Assembly: GCF_001685025.1 (NCBI RefSeq)
Contig: NZ_MAYU01000001.1
Coordinates: forward strand, 248,001-312,000
DNA: 64,000 nt
Source: Bacillus sp. FJAT-27225
GTDB taxonomy: Bacteria; Bacillota; Bacilli; Bacillales; Cytobacillaceae
Direction: 5' to 3'
Below are positions 24,851 to 33,127 of this stretch, one piece after another. The position numbers and the translations under genes were made by a program. The notes beneath the pieces were generated by a model, which made no database searches, was not told the DNA's origin, and saw nothing but the letters and a program-made list of their open reading frames with translations. Position 1 is the stretch's first letter, and each line of letters starts with the position of its first letter.

Positions 24851-25052
24851 TTCAAAACTCCAATTCTAACAAATTTCACTCAAAAGTAAATGATATACGA
24901 AAAGAGGAAACCAGACAAGCAAAAAATAAGAAGTTTACATAATGTTGCTATGGTTAACACCTATGATGTTATCAGTACTGAAAAATTGAGGATTCCATCC
25001 TTCCCTCGATATGGTAAAGTAAAGGATAGAAATGGTAATAGGGGGAACATGA

Positions 25053-25646
25053 ATGCTTCTTTGGTATGTAGCTTTATTTTTTATTGCATTAGTATTGGGC
25101 TTTTTTCAGGTTTCAGTTTTTCTTTCTTTTATGGTCATAGCGGTGTACATCGTTTTAACATTTCCTTTGGTCACGCCTTTGTTCTGGAGTAAAGACACGA
25201 ACAAAATGATGAAGTATATAAAAAAATCTCATAACGAATATTTTAAATTCCTTTACCGGTTTTTAAATGGTGATCTGAATGAAGCAGAAACGATTGCCTC
25301 ATCGATGAAGAAAGGCAAGATGAGAGACATTGCCCGAGTTATGCTCCTGATTAAAAATGAACAATTCAGCAAGGCCCGTGAATTGCTTGAGCCAATGAAG
25401 GATAGTACCTTCAAGTATTATTATCTGGCGGCGTCCGCGCAGGGGGAAGGCAAGTTTGAAGACTACCAATCATATAAAAATAGAGTAAAAGATCAGGATT
25501 ACAGAAAGTGGCTGGAGATTGAGGAATTGGTGCGTGCAGGCAAAAAGACAGAGGCAGGTGGAATTCTTGAAGCGCATATAGCCAAGCTTCGCGGCACGAA
25601 ACTTCTTTCAGCCGTCCATTTCCGGAGCGAACTGAAATACCGATAA
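25053..25646 (+). CDS. Membrane protein with TPR-like cytoplasmic part
   Basis: Two adjacent hydrophobic helices in the first 45 residues, then about 150 helical residues with a TPR-like rhythm (GDLNEAETIASSMKKGK, NEQFSKARELLEPMKD, YYYLAASAQGEGKFEDY, AGKKTEAGGILEAHI). This could be a membrane-tethered helical-repeat protein that binds other proteins; no enzyme motif. GGGGGAAC precedes the ATG; an ATG four bases earlier is out of frame. Starts a two-gene unit with the DUF2500 gene 13 bases downstream. Confidence 0.75.
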   Translation: MLLWYVALFFIALVLGFFQVSVFLSFMVIAVYIVLTFPLVTPLFWSKDTNKMMKYIKKSHNEYFKFLYRFLNGDLNEAETIASSMKKGKMRDIARVMLLIKNEQFSKARELLEPMKDSTFKYYYLAASAQGEGKFEDYQSYKNRVKDQDYRKWLEIEELVRAGKKTEAGGILEAHIAKLRGTKLLSAVHFRSELKYR

Positions 25647-25659
25647 AGGGGAGAGAGAC

Positions 25660-26043
25660 ATGGGTGGTTTTGAGCAGGAGTTTTTTATGTTTGATTTATT
25701 ATCTATCATTGTTCCGTTGTTCTTCGTGTTTGTTTTTGGCCTTATTATCTTTTCAATTGGAAAGAACATCAATGAATGGAATCATAATAACAAACAGCCC
25801 CGCTTGACTGTGCCGGCAATGGTTGTTTCCAAAAGGACGCAGGTTCGGGGAGGCCAAAATGACACTTCTGCTCACACAGCTTATTACGTGACCTTCGAAG
25901 TGGAAAGCGGTGACCGAATGGAAATGCATGTAAACGGCCAGGAATACGGGCTGCTGGCTGAAGGGGACCTGGGCGAGCTGAGCTTCCAGGGTACACGGTA
26001 TTTAGGTTTTGCCAGAAACAAATCGACCACCCAGACGATTTAA
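25660..26043 (+). CDS. DUF2500 membrane protein
   Basis: One N-terminal helix (about residues 10-30, LLSIIVPLFFVFVFGLIIF) then a compact beta-rich domain with the DUF2500 signature: VPAMVVSKRTQVRGG, TAYYVTFEVESGDRMEMHVNGQEYGLLAEGDLGELSFQG in pieces, ending RYLGFAR. The family is of unknown function and common in Firmicutes and enterobacteria. AGGGGAGAGAG precedes the ATG. Follows the TPR-like membrane gene by 13 bases and ends at a terminator. Confidence 0.85.
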   Translation: MGGFEQEFFMFDLLSIIVPLFFVFVFGLIIFSIGKNINEWNHNNKQPRLTVPAMVVSKRTQVRGGQNDTSAHTAYYVTFEVESGDRMEMHVNGQEYGLLAEGDLGELSFQGTRYLGFARNKSTTQTI

Positions 26044-26048
26044 AAAGA

Positions 26049-26090
26049 GAACCAAGCCAGCAGATAAAAACTGGGCTTGGTTCCTGTTTT
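26049..26090. terminator. Terminator between converging genes
   Basis: GAACCAAGCC / GGCTTGGTTC stem, loop of about 15 bases, then CTGTTTTTT on the plus strand. Confidence 0.85.
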
Positions 26091-27353
26091 TTACCGGTCA
26101 ACATTAAACAGCTTTCTGGCCACTCTCATGTATTCGCGCTGAACTTTTTCTTCATCGACTGTAAGAATGGCCCCATCTTTCATAATCCACATTCCATCTA
26201 CCATGACATGGCGGACATGGCCGTTCTTGCCATGCATCAGCAAATTGTGGGCATAGGTGGAAAAGGTGCTTGTGTTAATCAATGGGTGTAGGCTAGGGTC
26301 TTTTTTTATAAAAATAAGATCTGCCCTAAAGCCGTCAGAGATTTCCCCAATTTCATTTTCAAGCTGGAATGCTTTTGCACCGTTAACCGTCGCCATCCGC
26401 CATATATCTTCTGCAGAAAATTGTCCTACATCTGAATTCAACTTCAGTAACAAGTAGGCCGTCCGCATCTCTTCCCAAATATCCGTGCTGGCATAATCGG
26501 TGCCGATGCAGACATTGACTCCTGCTTCAAGCATTCCTTTCACGTTTGCGGCTCCCGCTCCGCTCCATAAATTGGAGACTGGGCAGTGCACAACATTTGC
26601 TCCATTGTGTTTAATCAGTTTAATATCCCGATCTGAAAGGTGGACGCCGTGATAGAGGACTGTCTTATCGTCAAGCAGCCCTTTTTCCGCGTAAAGCTCC
26701 ACGCTGGATTTACCAAACGACTCATGGATAAGGTCGCGGCGCCAGCTGTTTTCCATGCAATGGGTCATCATCAGAGGATTATACTCTTCTTTCATCCGGA
26801 CGCATTCCTGAAGTGTTTCCTCGGTGATGTCTTCCTCCTCAAGCAGGTGAGTGGCAAAGTTTATATTGCCCACCTTGGTTCCATGGTAGGAAGGGTAATT
26901 TGAATGTGTGTCTATCATTCCTCGCAGACCAAGCTTTGCGAGTGTCTCAGCCATGCTCTGTTCTGAAAAACCCGGATCGGCTTCGCTGACGAAGGTTATT
27001 CCTTGCTTTAGCATTTCAACATAGCTATAAAGGCCGATTGCCAAAAAATCCTCTTCGGTAATAATGTCATCCGGATTTTCAAAAAATGTAGCGATGAGCC
27101 GGCCCCGCTCTGAACCATCCAGCCAATCCTGAATTGGAACTTCATTGACCAGTCCTTTGGCCAGGGGAGAATAACTATGAAAGTGGCTGTTGATTAAGCC
27201 GGGAAGAACGATATAACCGCTTGCATCAAATTCATCAATACCTTCGATAGCCATATCTGGTTTGACAATTGATAGTTTGCCGTTCTTAATTAGCAAAGCT
27301 CCTTGCTCAAATTTCATGTTTTTTGTAAGGTATACCGCATTTTTAATAAGCAT
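26091..27353 (-). CDS. Amidohydrolase / deaminase (SsnA, TRZ-ATZ type)
   Basis: Metal-dependent hydrolase of 420 residues. The metal-binding HFHS motif after PGLINS is near residue 57, a central MTHCMEN segment (His near 200) and HGVHLS (near 237) supply further ligands, and the catalytic Asp is in GTDYAS (near 282). This architecture is shared by chlorohydrolases, guanine deaminases and S-adenosylhomocysteine/5'-methylthioadenosine deaminases. The second histidine position makes a deaminase likely, but no specific purine-binding residue can be fixed by eye. GGGGATGAG precedes the ATG. Monocistronic. Confidence 0.82.
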   Translation of the reverse strand: MLIKNAVYLTKNMKFEQGALLIKNGKLSIVKPDMAIEGIDEFDASGYIVLPGLINSHFHSYSPLAKGLVNEVPIQDWLDGSERGRLIATFFENPDDIITEEDFLAIGLYSYVEMLKQGITFVSEADPGFSEQSMAETLAKLGLRGMIDTHSNYPSYHGTKVGNINFATHLLEEEDITEETLQECVRMKEEYNPLMMTHCMENSWRRDLIHESFGKSSVELYAEKGLLDDKTVLYHGVHLSDRDIKLIKHNGANVVHCPVSNLWSGAGAANVKGMLEAGVNVCIGTDYASTDIWEEMRTAYLLLKLNSDVGQFSAEDIWRMATVNGAKAFQLENEIGEISDGFRADLIFIKKDPSLHPLINTSTFSTYAHNLLMHGKNGHVRHVMVDGMWIMKDGAILTVDEEKVQREYMRVARKLFNVDR

Positions 27354-27635
27354 GTTCTCATCCCCAAAATTTACTAAATAGGCTTACTCACCTAGTATAT
27401 CAAACAAAGGATTGACCGGCGGTTTAGGATGTAAAATTGTTCACAATTTTCAGTTTGGGGTATAGAAAAATATAGTCTTTTATTGTATGCTGAATAGTAA
27501 GAATATTGGAAATTAAAGTATGTGAACAATAGGAATGAAAACATTTGGATTATGGGAAAATAGGAGATGAGATAGGATAGCGCCAAGTCCTTAAGCGGAG
27601 CGGTGCTAAAATAGCCAAACCAGGAGGTATTCATC

Positions 27636-27785
27636 ATGGAACATCCAAAACCGCTTTACTTTGATGGAAGTGCCCATCCAGAGGCAGCTTCTGACGATGC
27701 TGTGTTTTCCCAGTCTTTTGTCTTGACTGATGAAGCAAAGCTGAACATTGGCAAGAACCCATATGCAGTCAATCAAGGTGAATAA
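27636..27785 (+). CDS. Small acidic protein, 49 aa
   Basis: Starts MEHPKPLYFDGSAHPEAASDD and ends GKNPYAVNQGE; acidic and without hydrophobic segments. It has a near-perfect AGGAGGT seven bases before the ATG. It opens a short run with the helicase-loader-like gene 64 bases downstream. The family is unknown; the strong start signals make it convincing in spite of its size. Confidence 0.75.
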   Translation: MEHPKPLYFDGSAHPEAASDDAVFSQSFVLTDEAKLNIGKNPYAVNQGE

Positions 27786-27849
27786 CTAGCCTTTCGGCAA
27801 AAGGGCAACGGCAGAAGCCCAATGATGATTCAACGGGAGGTAAGTGTGG

Positions 27850-28170
27850 ATGGATAAGCACGAAGTGACAAGGATTCTTGTGCTGATTGAATCTGTTTAC
27901 CCTGAGTTTACAATCAGGAATGAAACAGTAGAAACCTGGTTTTCCGTTTGCCGAGAGCTTGATTATCATCTAGTAATGAAAAATCTGGCCAATCACATTA
28001 GAAAAAGCCCATACCCGCCGTTAATGGCTGAAATCGCCGCTTTTTCATCGAGGGAAGACCCGAGAATTGGAATCCAGGCTGATGAAGAGGGCTGGGTACA
28101 AATCCAGCATAATAGCCTTCTTCCAAAGCGGATGAATTCTATGCCATGGCAAACAGAATATCTGGCGTGA
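27850..28170 (+). CDS. Helicase loader/inhibitor-like protein (phage G39P type)
   Basis: 106 residues. The N-terminal pattern MDKHEVTRILVLIESVYPEF, then TVETWFSVCRELDYHLVMKNL and a closing S-PYPPLMAEIA follow the layout of the phage SPP1 G39P family, which binds the DnaC/G40P replicative helicase (E-V-x-x-L-L-x-L-I-x-A-x-Y-P-x-F; V-x-x-W-x-x-x-L-x-D-x-D; P-P-x-x-A-E-I). No other phage genes are nearby, so it is either a domesticated gene or a host version. GGGAGG is nine bases from ATG 27850; GTG 27844 is too close. The C-terminal 30 residues are poorly conserved in the family. Confidence 0.72.
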   Translation: MDKHEVTRILVLIESVYPEFTIRNETVETWFSVCRELDYHLVMKNLANHIRKSPYPPLMAEIAAFSSREDPRIGIQADEEGWVQIQHNSLLPKRMNSMPWQTEYLA

Positions 28171-28196
28171 ACGTTTTTTCACATTAAACAGGAACA

Positions 28197-28226
28197 AGCT
28201 CCTTGACGCTAAAGGAGCTTTTTTTA
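28197..28226 (+). terminator. Rho-independent terminator
   Basis: AGCTCCTT / AAGGAGCT stem with a loop of about seven bases and seven T residues. Confidence 0.85.
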
Positions 28227-28245
28227 TGGCAAAGGCAGTGGTTTT

Positions 28246-28782
28246 GTGTACAGGATTAGGAAAACCGAAGATTTTAAATACTGGGATCAAGTAGAGGCTT
28301 TTTATAGTGAGGCGTTCGGGCCAACTGCTAAACCTCGCTCGGTAATCCAAAATATGTTTAGGAAAAAGATGTGCAGTTTGTATCTTCTTGAAATGAATGG
28401 GGCGGTTATGGCCTTTGGCCTTGCCGGCATGTTGGAGCAAAAGCTGCTATTGATTGATTATTTGGCTGTCCATTCGGAGGCTCGCGGGAAAGGTTACGGA
28501 TCTGAACTAATCCAGTCGATCATCCAAGCTGCAGAAGAGGATGGAAACGTGGACGGGATTGTACTTGAGGTCGTAGCGGATGACGAAGGGACCATTTCCT
28601 TTTGGGAAAAAAACGGGTTTAGCAGGACGAGCTATATTCACCAGTATAAATGGGTACCCGAGCCCTATATTGCGTTATACCGCGAACTAAAACAGGGGGT
28701 TTTCTCTTCTGCCAGCCCGCAGATTCTATTCGAATTCATAGCCAAATTTCATGCGGATTCGTTTAAAAAACAGAAGAACTGA
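28246..28782 (+). CDS. GNAT-family acetyltransferase
   Basis: 178 residues with the GNAT core in the N-terminal two thirds: LLIDYLAVHSEARGKGYGSELIQ carries the acetyl-CoA loop (ARGKGYGSEL), VLEVVADDEGTISFWEKNGF the last strands. The C-terminal 45 residues (from ALYRELKQG) are extra compared with the minimal fold. The GTG start has only AAAGG at ten bases, and it begins 20 bases after a terminator, so expression level is uncertain. The acceptor substrate is unknown. Confidence 0.8.
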   Translation: MYRIRKTEDFKYWDQVEAFYSEAFGPTAKPRSVIQNMFRKKMCSLYLLEMNGAVMAFGLAGMLEQKLLLIDYLAVHSEARGKGYGSELIQSIIQAAEEDGNVDGIVLEVVADDEGTISFWEKNGFSRTSYIHQYKWVPEPYIALYRELKQGVFSSASPQILFEFIAKFHADSFKKQKN

Positions 28783-28854
28783 CGTTATTGTTTCCTTTTA
28801 CGGGTTTTTTTAGATAAAATAGGACGCAAAAGTGTATAAGTGGGGGAACGTTTA

Positions 28855-29694
28855 ATGAACTTGAATCAGCAATTATTCGATTTTTTTATGAAACAGACAT
28901 GGCAATTAACCGAAGACTGGTACTCCCTCGTGAACGATCAAGATCCGGCTTCTGTTTACTCGACAAAGAATCCTGACGTTATTGCCGAATTGAAAAGGCA
29001 GAACCAGGATTACTTTTTGCATTTTTACAACGCTTTCATTGAGGACGATACATACATTCAGGGTGAATTCAGAAGGTGGTCTCTCGAGCTTGCCGAAGAT
29101 TCGAAGCATCTTGATACACCGATGCATTATGTAGTCAGGGAGTTTATGAATTGCCAGAAAATCGCTTTGAAGTATATCAAGAAATTCATTCAGGAAAACG
29201 AAGACCGCGTCAGCCATGAGCAGGCTGCTGCCTGGTATACAAAAACGATTGACATCTTCAATTTGTCTGTTTCAATTTTCGTTGAAGCCTATCATAAAAA
29301 CACGATGATCCGGCTTTCGTCTCAAAATGAATTGATTAACGAGCTCAGCTCGCCGGTCATTAAACTCCAAGGGGATTCCGCACTCCTGCCGCTTATCGGG
29401 GATATCGATACTGCCCGCGCGAAAATCATCCTTGAAAACACGCTCGCACAATGTTCGGAACAGGGGATCTCAACGCTGTGCATCGATTTGTCCGGGGTTG
29501 CCATCATTGATACGATGGTCGCAAACGAGCTGTTTGGATTGATCAAGGCACTCCGTTTGATTGGAGTAAAATCGACACTTTCCGGAATCCGTCCGGAAAT
29601 CGCACAAACTGCCGTGCAGCTTGGACTGAATTTTGACGGTGTCGCCATCCTCCCATCGCTGTCGCAGGCGCTTGATACGATAAAGCCTTATTAA
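28855..29694 (+). CDS. RsbR-type stressosome protein (STAS domain)
   Basis: 279 residues. The N-terminal half is all helix (about 1-150) and matches the non-haem-globin sensor domain of RsbR paralogues. The C-terminal half is a STAS domain: SSPVIKLQGDSALLPLIGDID, then CIDLSGVAIIDTMVANEL. In RsbRA two threonines in this domain are phosphorylated by RsbT; here Ser/Thr residues occupy the same loops (D-T-M in the second). Such proteins form the stressosome that releases RsbT to activate sigma-B. No rsbS, rsbT or rsbU is in the window, so this is an orphan paralogue, in the style of RsbRD (YqhA). ATG 28855 follows GGGGGAA. Confidence 0.82.
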   Translation: MNLNQQLFDFFMKQTWQLTEDWYSLVNDQDPASVYSTKNPDVIAELKRQNQDYFLHFYNAFIEDDTYIQGEFRRWSLELAEDSKHLDTPMHYVVREFMNCQKIALKYIKKFIQENEDRVSHEQAAAWYTKTIDIFNLSVSIFVEAYHKNTMIRLSSQNELINELSSPVIKLQGDSALLPLIGDIDTARAKIILENTLAQCSEQGISTLCIDLSGVAIIDTMVANELFGLIKALRLIGVKSTLSGIRPEIAQTAVQLGLNFDGVAILPSLSQALDTIKPY

Positions 29695-29750
29695 TCTACC
29701 TTTATTTGCCAGGTGAGCCCTGTCGAAAACCAGATTATCCCCCAAACTTA

Positions 29751-29787
29751 AAAAGCAGTCACCCATCAAAAAGGTAACTGCTTTTTT
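29751..29787 (+). terminator. Rho-independent terminator
   Basis: AAAGCAGT.ACC / GGT.ACTGCTTT stem followed by a run of T; ends the RsbR-type gene. Confidence 0.8.
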
Positions 29788-29856
29788 GTTCGTGTATGAA
29801 ACTTTACTTTTGTCATTTCGTACAATTTTTTATCTGAACATTAGGGAGGAAAGCTA

Positions 29857-30084
29857 ATGGAATTTGCCGACGTGTATTTAGTTTTTTGGATATTTTTTGT
29901 TCCTACTTATCTAGGCTTAATCTTTACTTATAGGTATCCGGAAGAAAGCATGCTCCTCGGAAAAAGATGGATGTACAAAGAAGAACCGGAAATAAGTGAA
30001 GGGGCAATCCGATATACAAAAACAGCTGCCCTAATCGGTTTAATCGCATTCCCCGTCTTCTTGCTTGTCATTTTCACCCGTTAA
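29857..30084 (+). CDS. Small two-helix membrane protein, 75 aa
   Basis: Hydrophobic helices at about residues 6-25 (YLVFWIFFVPTYLGLIF) and 53-73 (AALIGLIAFPVFLLVIF) with a polar loop containing RYPEESMLLGKRWMYKEEPE between them. AGGGAGGAAAG lies before the ATG. Its last four bases overlap the converging DUF4236 gene. Family not recognised. Confidence 0.75.
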   Translation: MEFADVYLVFWIFFVPTYLGLIFTYRYPEESMLLGKRWMYKEEPEISEGAIRYTKTAALIGLIAFPVFLLVIFTR

Positions 30085-31175
30085 TAATCAACCGGTCCGA
30101 CTTCCTCAAAACCTCTTGTTTTCTTGAATTTCATATGGTGAGGGAAGTTGACGAGCGCATCAGATGGATCCAGCATTTCAAAGTTCAGCTTTTCAACCAT
30201 GCCGCGGTCATAGCGGACAGACAAAACCAACAGCTTTTCGATGTGTCCAGTCGATGGATTTAGCTGCTCTTCATAAGCATGGACAAACACATACTTCACC
30301 GGCAGCAAGGCAAACATATCGCGTGCAATCCTTAATGCACAGCTGCACACATAATCCTGGCAAAGGTCATAATACAAAGTCTTTGTCATCTGCTTTTGTG
30401 AAAGCTTGCCGGTCTTTGTTAAAGAAAGCTGTTTATCGGGAATCATTTTTTCCGCATTCACATCGACAGACACGTGTATCTCCTGCGGATGATCCGTGCC
30501 AAACTCAAACCCGCTCCCAAACTCGACCAAATCATCAAGCGGCCCAAACTCATCTATCACTTCAAAATAAGCATCAATGTCCCCCTTGAATATCCGCTTT
30601 GCAATCTCCGTCATCCTTGCCCAATCTTGGTATAGCTCCTCATCCTGCTCCTTGGCAGGAGTGACTTTTGCTTCTAACAAAGCACGTTTCTTTTCCACAC
30701 GGCCAAACAGCTTATCAAAAAAGCCAGGCTTGAAATCGGCGACAGCTTTTGCGGCCTCAAGCTCATTAGGACCAGTTTCACCCTGTTGAAAAGGCGGTTT
30801 TCGTCTCGAAACTTCCTCCCAATCAACTGGATCGTCACTTTCCTGATGAATCGACTTCAAAAGAAGGAGCCGGTTTTCATACCATTCTACTTGGCGGCGA
30901 GCCGCTTCCTGCTCCTGCAGTTTCCGGTTATCACGCTCTTGTCTTGCCAGTTCACTGCGTCTCCGGTATGCCTCCGACTTGTATTGCTTTCCGCTCGAAG
31001 TTGTAGAGTAGGAGACCCCGCTTCCCGGGATTCCAACTGTCGTCGTCCGGCGGCCGCTGCTATGGACCGAATAACGAAGGCCCTTCCCGCCAACACTAAC
31101 ACCTACACCTTTCTTGCCGACCGTCATTCGTACCCCCGGAGCAATTTTGAAACTTTTCCGAAACCGCAAAGCCAT
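30081..31175 (-). CDS. DUF4236-domain protein with long C-terminal region
   Basis: The first 55 residues are a DUF4236 domain: MALRFRKSFKIAPGVRMTV, GVGVSVGGKGLRYSVHSSGRR, TTTVGIPGSGVSYS, a beta-rich Gly/Ser module of unknown role found at protein N-termini. Next comes a charged helix (ELARQERDNRKLQEQEAARRQVEWYENR), probably coiled coil, then about 220 residues of unrecognised alpha/beta sequence. ATG 31175 is favoured by family start; ATG 31184 is in frame. Shares four bases with the gene on the other strand. Divergent from vanZ-like across a repeat array. Confidence 0.8.
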   Translation of the reverse strand: MALRFRKSFKIAPGVRMTVGKKGVGVSVGGKGLRYSVHSSGRRTTTVGIPGSGVSYSTTSSGKQYKSEAYRRRSELARQERDNRKLQEQEAARRQVEWYENRLLLLKSIHQESDDPVDWEEVSRRKPPFQQGETGPNELEAAKAVADFKPGFFDKLFGRVEKKRALLEAKVTPAKEQDEELYQDWARMTEIAKRIFKGDIDAYFEVIDEFGPLDDLVEFGSGFEFGTDHPQEIHVSVDVNAEKMIPDKQLSLTKTGKLSQKQMTKTLYYDLCQDYVCSCALRIARDMFALLPVKYVFVHAYEEQLNPSTGHIEKLLVLSVRYDRGMVEKLNFEMLDPSDALVNFPHHMKFKKTRGFEEVGPVDY

Positions 31176-31269
31176 GTCTCCCATCCTTTCAAACTATTTT
31201 TTGATACTATTGACTATGTACCATTTACACTAATATGTTGATAACATTTCGGCCTCTGATCTGGCATGA

Positions 31270-31386
31270 AATGTTACCAATAGCCTTTATTGATACCGTT
31301 TCACCACTAAATTTATCATAAAATGTTACCAATAGACTCTATTGATATCGTTTTGCCCTAAATCTAACGCAAAATGTTGCCAATAG
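31270..31386. repeat. Tandem repeat, two and a half copies of 52 bp
   Basis: AATGTTACCAATAG starts at 31270 and 31322, and the variant AATGTTGCCAATAG at 31373 (steps 52 and 51). Each unit has CAATAG followed a few bases later by CTATTG, a small hairpin. It fills most of the interval between two divergent genes, where both promoters must lie. Confidence 0.8.
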
Positions 31387-31477
31387 ATTTATATTAAACT
31401 TTCAAGAGATGCTTAACCATTTAACGCTAGTGCCACCCTGCCGAAATCAATTACAATAAAAGAAGGGGGGAGCCAAA

Positions 31478-31900
31478 ATGACGCGTCTCTTCAGGACACT
31501 TATATACATATCATTTGCTGGATACCTATCCATATTGTTTTATTTATTGTTCTTCTCTGCTTACCGAAACGGCGTAAGGGGAGAGCTCAATTACAACGTG
31601 ATCCCATTCGCGACAATCGCAGGCTACTTCAAAGGCTTCCAGCGTATGTCACCAACCGACCAGTTCGCCGGCAATATCCTTGCGTTCATCCCGTTCGGTG
31701 TCTTCCTGTCTTTTCTTTTGCAAAAATGGGCCAACACGCTCCGGATAGCAGCCCTTTCATTCAGTTTATCTATGCTCGCAGAACTGGCGCAAATAACCTT
31801 CCGCATCGGAGCTTTCGACGTAGACGACCTCCTCCTCAACACGCTCGGCGGAATTATCGGCTACCTGCTAATGAAAAGGGGTCTGACCCTTACCCCCTGA
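31478..31900 (+). CDS. VanZ-family membrane protein
   Basis: 140 residues with four hydrophobic helices. VanZ-like proteins carry N-YNVIPFATI after the first helix, DQFAGNILAFIPFGVFL in the second and an E-x-x-Q/AQ plus DVDDLLLNTLGGIIGY in the last part, all present here. VanZ contributes to teicoplanin resistance in enterococci, but this is a broad family mostly of unknown function. AGAAGGGGGGAG precedes the ATG. The final seven codons (RGLTLTP) and the stop are supplied by one arm of a 19-bp perfect palindrome, so the C-terminus has probably been rewritten by that element. Confidence 0.85.
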   Translation: MTRLFRTLIYISFAGYLSILFYLLFFSAYRNGVRGELNYNVIPFATIAGYFKGFQRMSPTDQFAGNILAFIPFGVFLSFLLQKWANTLRIAALSFSLSMLAELAQITFRIGAFDVDDLLLNTLGGIIGYLLMKRGLTLTP

Positions 31901-31919
31901 GGGTAAGGGTCAGACCCCT
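31877..31919. repeat. Perfect 19-bp palindrome overlapping the vanZ-like stop
   Basis: Left arm 31877-31895 (AGGGGTCTGACCCTTACCC) pairs perfectly with 31901-31919 around a five-base loop CCTGA that contains the stop codon. No T run follows, so it is not a classical terminator. Similar GGGGTCTGACCC hairpins recur in bacillus genomes from memory. Confidence 0.85.
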
Positions 31920-31974
31920 CATTCAATAAATACAAATAATTTCATAAAATACTTTACTTCGGGGTTCAATAGTT

Positions 31975-32006
31975 GTAGAATTTCTACATACCTAAAAAAA
32001 CTAGGT
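31975..32006 (+). promoter_or_regulatory. Probable PadR operator
   Basis: Two palindromes directly before padR: GTAGAATTTCTAC (31975-31987) and ACCTAAAAAAACTAGGT (31990-32006). PadR-type regulators usually repress their own operon by binding such sites; the second site also contains the start of the AGGTAGGTG ribosome binding region. Confidence 0.55.
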
Positions 32007-32016
32007 AGGTGATAAA

Positions 32017-32349
32017 ATGTTTAATCGTGAACTAGTTAAGGGGAGCACCTCTTTGCTTTTGCTTCAGCTGCTTGATGACCGTGATATGTATGGGTATGAA
32101 CTCGTAAAGGAGCTTGAAGCCCGCAGTGAGAATGGGTTTACCGTCAAGGAGGGAACCCTGTACCCGGCACTCCATAAGCTTGAAAAGCAGGAATATGTAG
32201 AATTTTACTGGCAGGAGCAGGAGAAGGGACCAGCCCGAAAATATTACCGGATTACAGACGCAGGCAGGGAGTTGCTGAAAGAAAAAACACGGGAATGGCA
32301 AAGCTTTGTCCAGGTCATGAACAAGATGATTGGAACCGCCGAAGAATAA
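32017..32349 (+). CDS. PadR-family transcriptional regulator
   Basis: 110-residue winged-helix repressor. The recognition region [19 protein letters not shown] is followed by the hallmark [18 protein letters not shown] and the wing [14 protein letters not shown]. The start codon follows TAGGTAGGTG. First gene of an operon with the HAAS-domain protein (41 bases later) and the DUF4173 membrane protein. This arrangement (PadR plus HAAS/DUF1700) is typical of envelope-stress or antimicrobial-response units in Firmicutes, where the regulator represses its own membrane partners. The inducing signal is unknown. Confidence 0.92.
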   Translation: MFNRELVKGSTSLLLLQLLDDRDMYGYELVKELEARSENGFTVKEGTLYPALHKLEKQEYVEFYWQEQEKGPARKYYRITDAGRELLKEKTREWQSFVQVMNKMIGTAEE

Positions 32350-32389
32350 AGGCGGCTTCCAGCTATATTCAATTTCAGGAGACGGCTGC

Positions 32390-33067
32390 ATGGAACAAGT
32401 AAACAGTGAAAGACAAGGGAATGGGGCTGATTTTAAACGCCTTAAAAGCGAGTTTTTGAAGGAGTTATCGCTCCATCTCGGCTCAATTGACGAAAAGGAA
32501 TCCATCCTGACTGATTATGATGCGCATCTTGATGACATGCTGATTGAGATGATGGACGTAAGCGTAGCCGAAGCGAAAGACGCCATTTATATAAGGCTGG
32601 GCACACCCGGTGAAATTGCGGCATTGTGGCGGGATGAAGTTAACGTTACTCCAAGCAATATGAAATGGCTGTTTGTACTTCTGAATGTTTTTCTGTTTGC
32701 CGGGGGTGCAGGTTTGACGGCTGCCCATAATGTTTTGGAGTGGGGATGGATCCGGACAATTTGGAACTATGTAATATCAATTCCGATTATTATTTCGTTT
32801 ATTTATCTATTCTTCTGGGCACTGCTCGGTTATGAAATCGGGCGAAGCTTCGGCCATAAAGGCAGAAGCCTTGTCCGCAAAACGTTTCTACTGGCTTTGG
32901 TTCCCAACCTAATAATGATGGTGCTGACTGTGTTTGGAATCATTCCTCATAAATGGTTCGATCCACTTTTGACGAATCAGTTCATTGCCGCTTGTATCGG
33001 TTTTACAGCTATGCTTTATCCGGTTTCAATACTTGGCTATCACTGGGGAAAGCGTGCCTCGGTATAA
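32390..33067 (+). CDS. HAAS/DUF1700-domain membrane protein
   Basis: About 225 residues. The N-terminal 85 residues are the helical HAAS domain (FLKELSLHLGSIDEKESILTDY through RLGTPGEIAALWRDE), which normally binds or signals to a PadR partner. After it come four hydrophobic helices (about 95-115, 125-150, 165-185, 195-215). ATG 32390 is eight bases after GGAG, and the longer in-frame extension to 32330 overlaps padR and lacks a site. Directly after padR and before the DUF4173 gene. Confidence 0.85.
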   Translation: MEQVNSERQGNGADFKRLKSEFLKELSLHLGSIDEKESILTDYDAHLDDMLIEMMDVSVAEAKDAIYIRLGTPGEIAALWRDEVNVTPSNMKWLFVLLNVFLFAGGAGLTAAHNVLEWGWIRTIWNYVISIPIIISFIYLFFWALLGYEIGRSFGHKGRSLVRKTFLLALVPNLIMMVLTVFGIIPHKWFDPLLTNQFIAACIGFTAMLYPVSILGYHWGKRASV

Positions 33068-33127
33068 GCTTTTTTTTACACAGGTACATAGTTATTCTAT
33101 ATACATAGAATTGGGAGGTTTAGAATC

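Noticed and set aside
24890-25192. 100-residue plus-strand gene
   Set aside because: Overlaps the TPR-like membrane gene in another frame; no binding site.
27636-28170. Prophage remnant
   Set aside because: Only a single phage-like domain; no integrase, terminase, portal or attachment repeats nearby.
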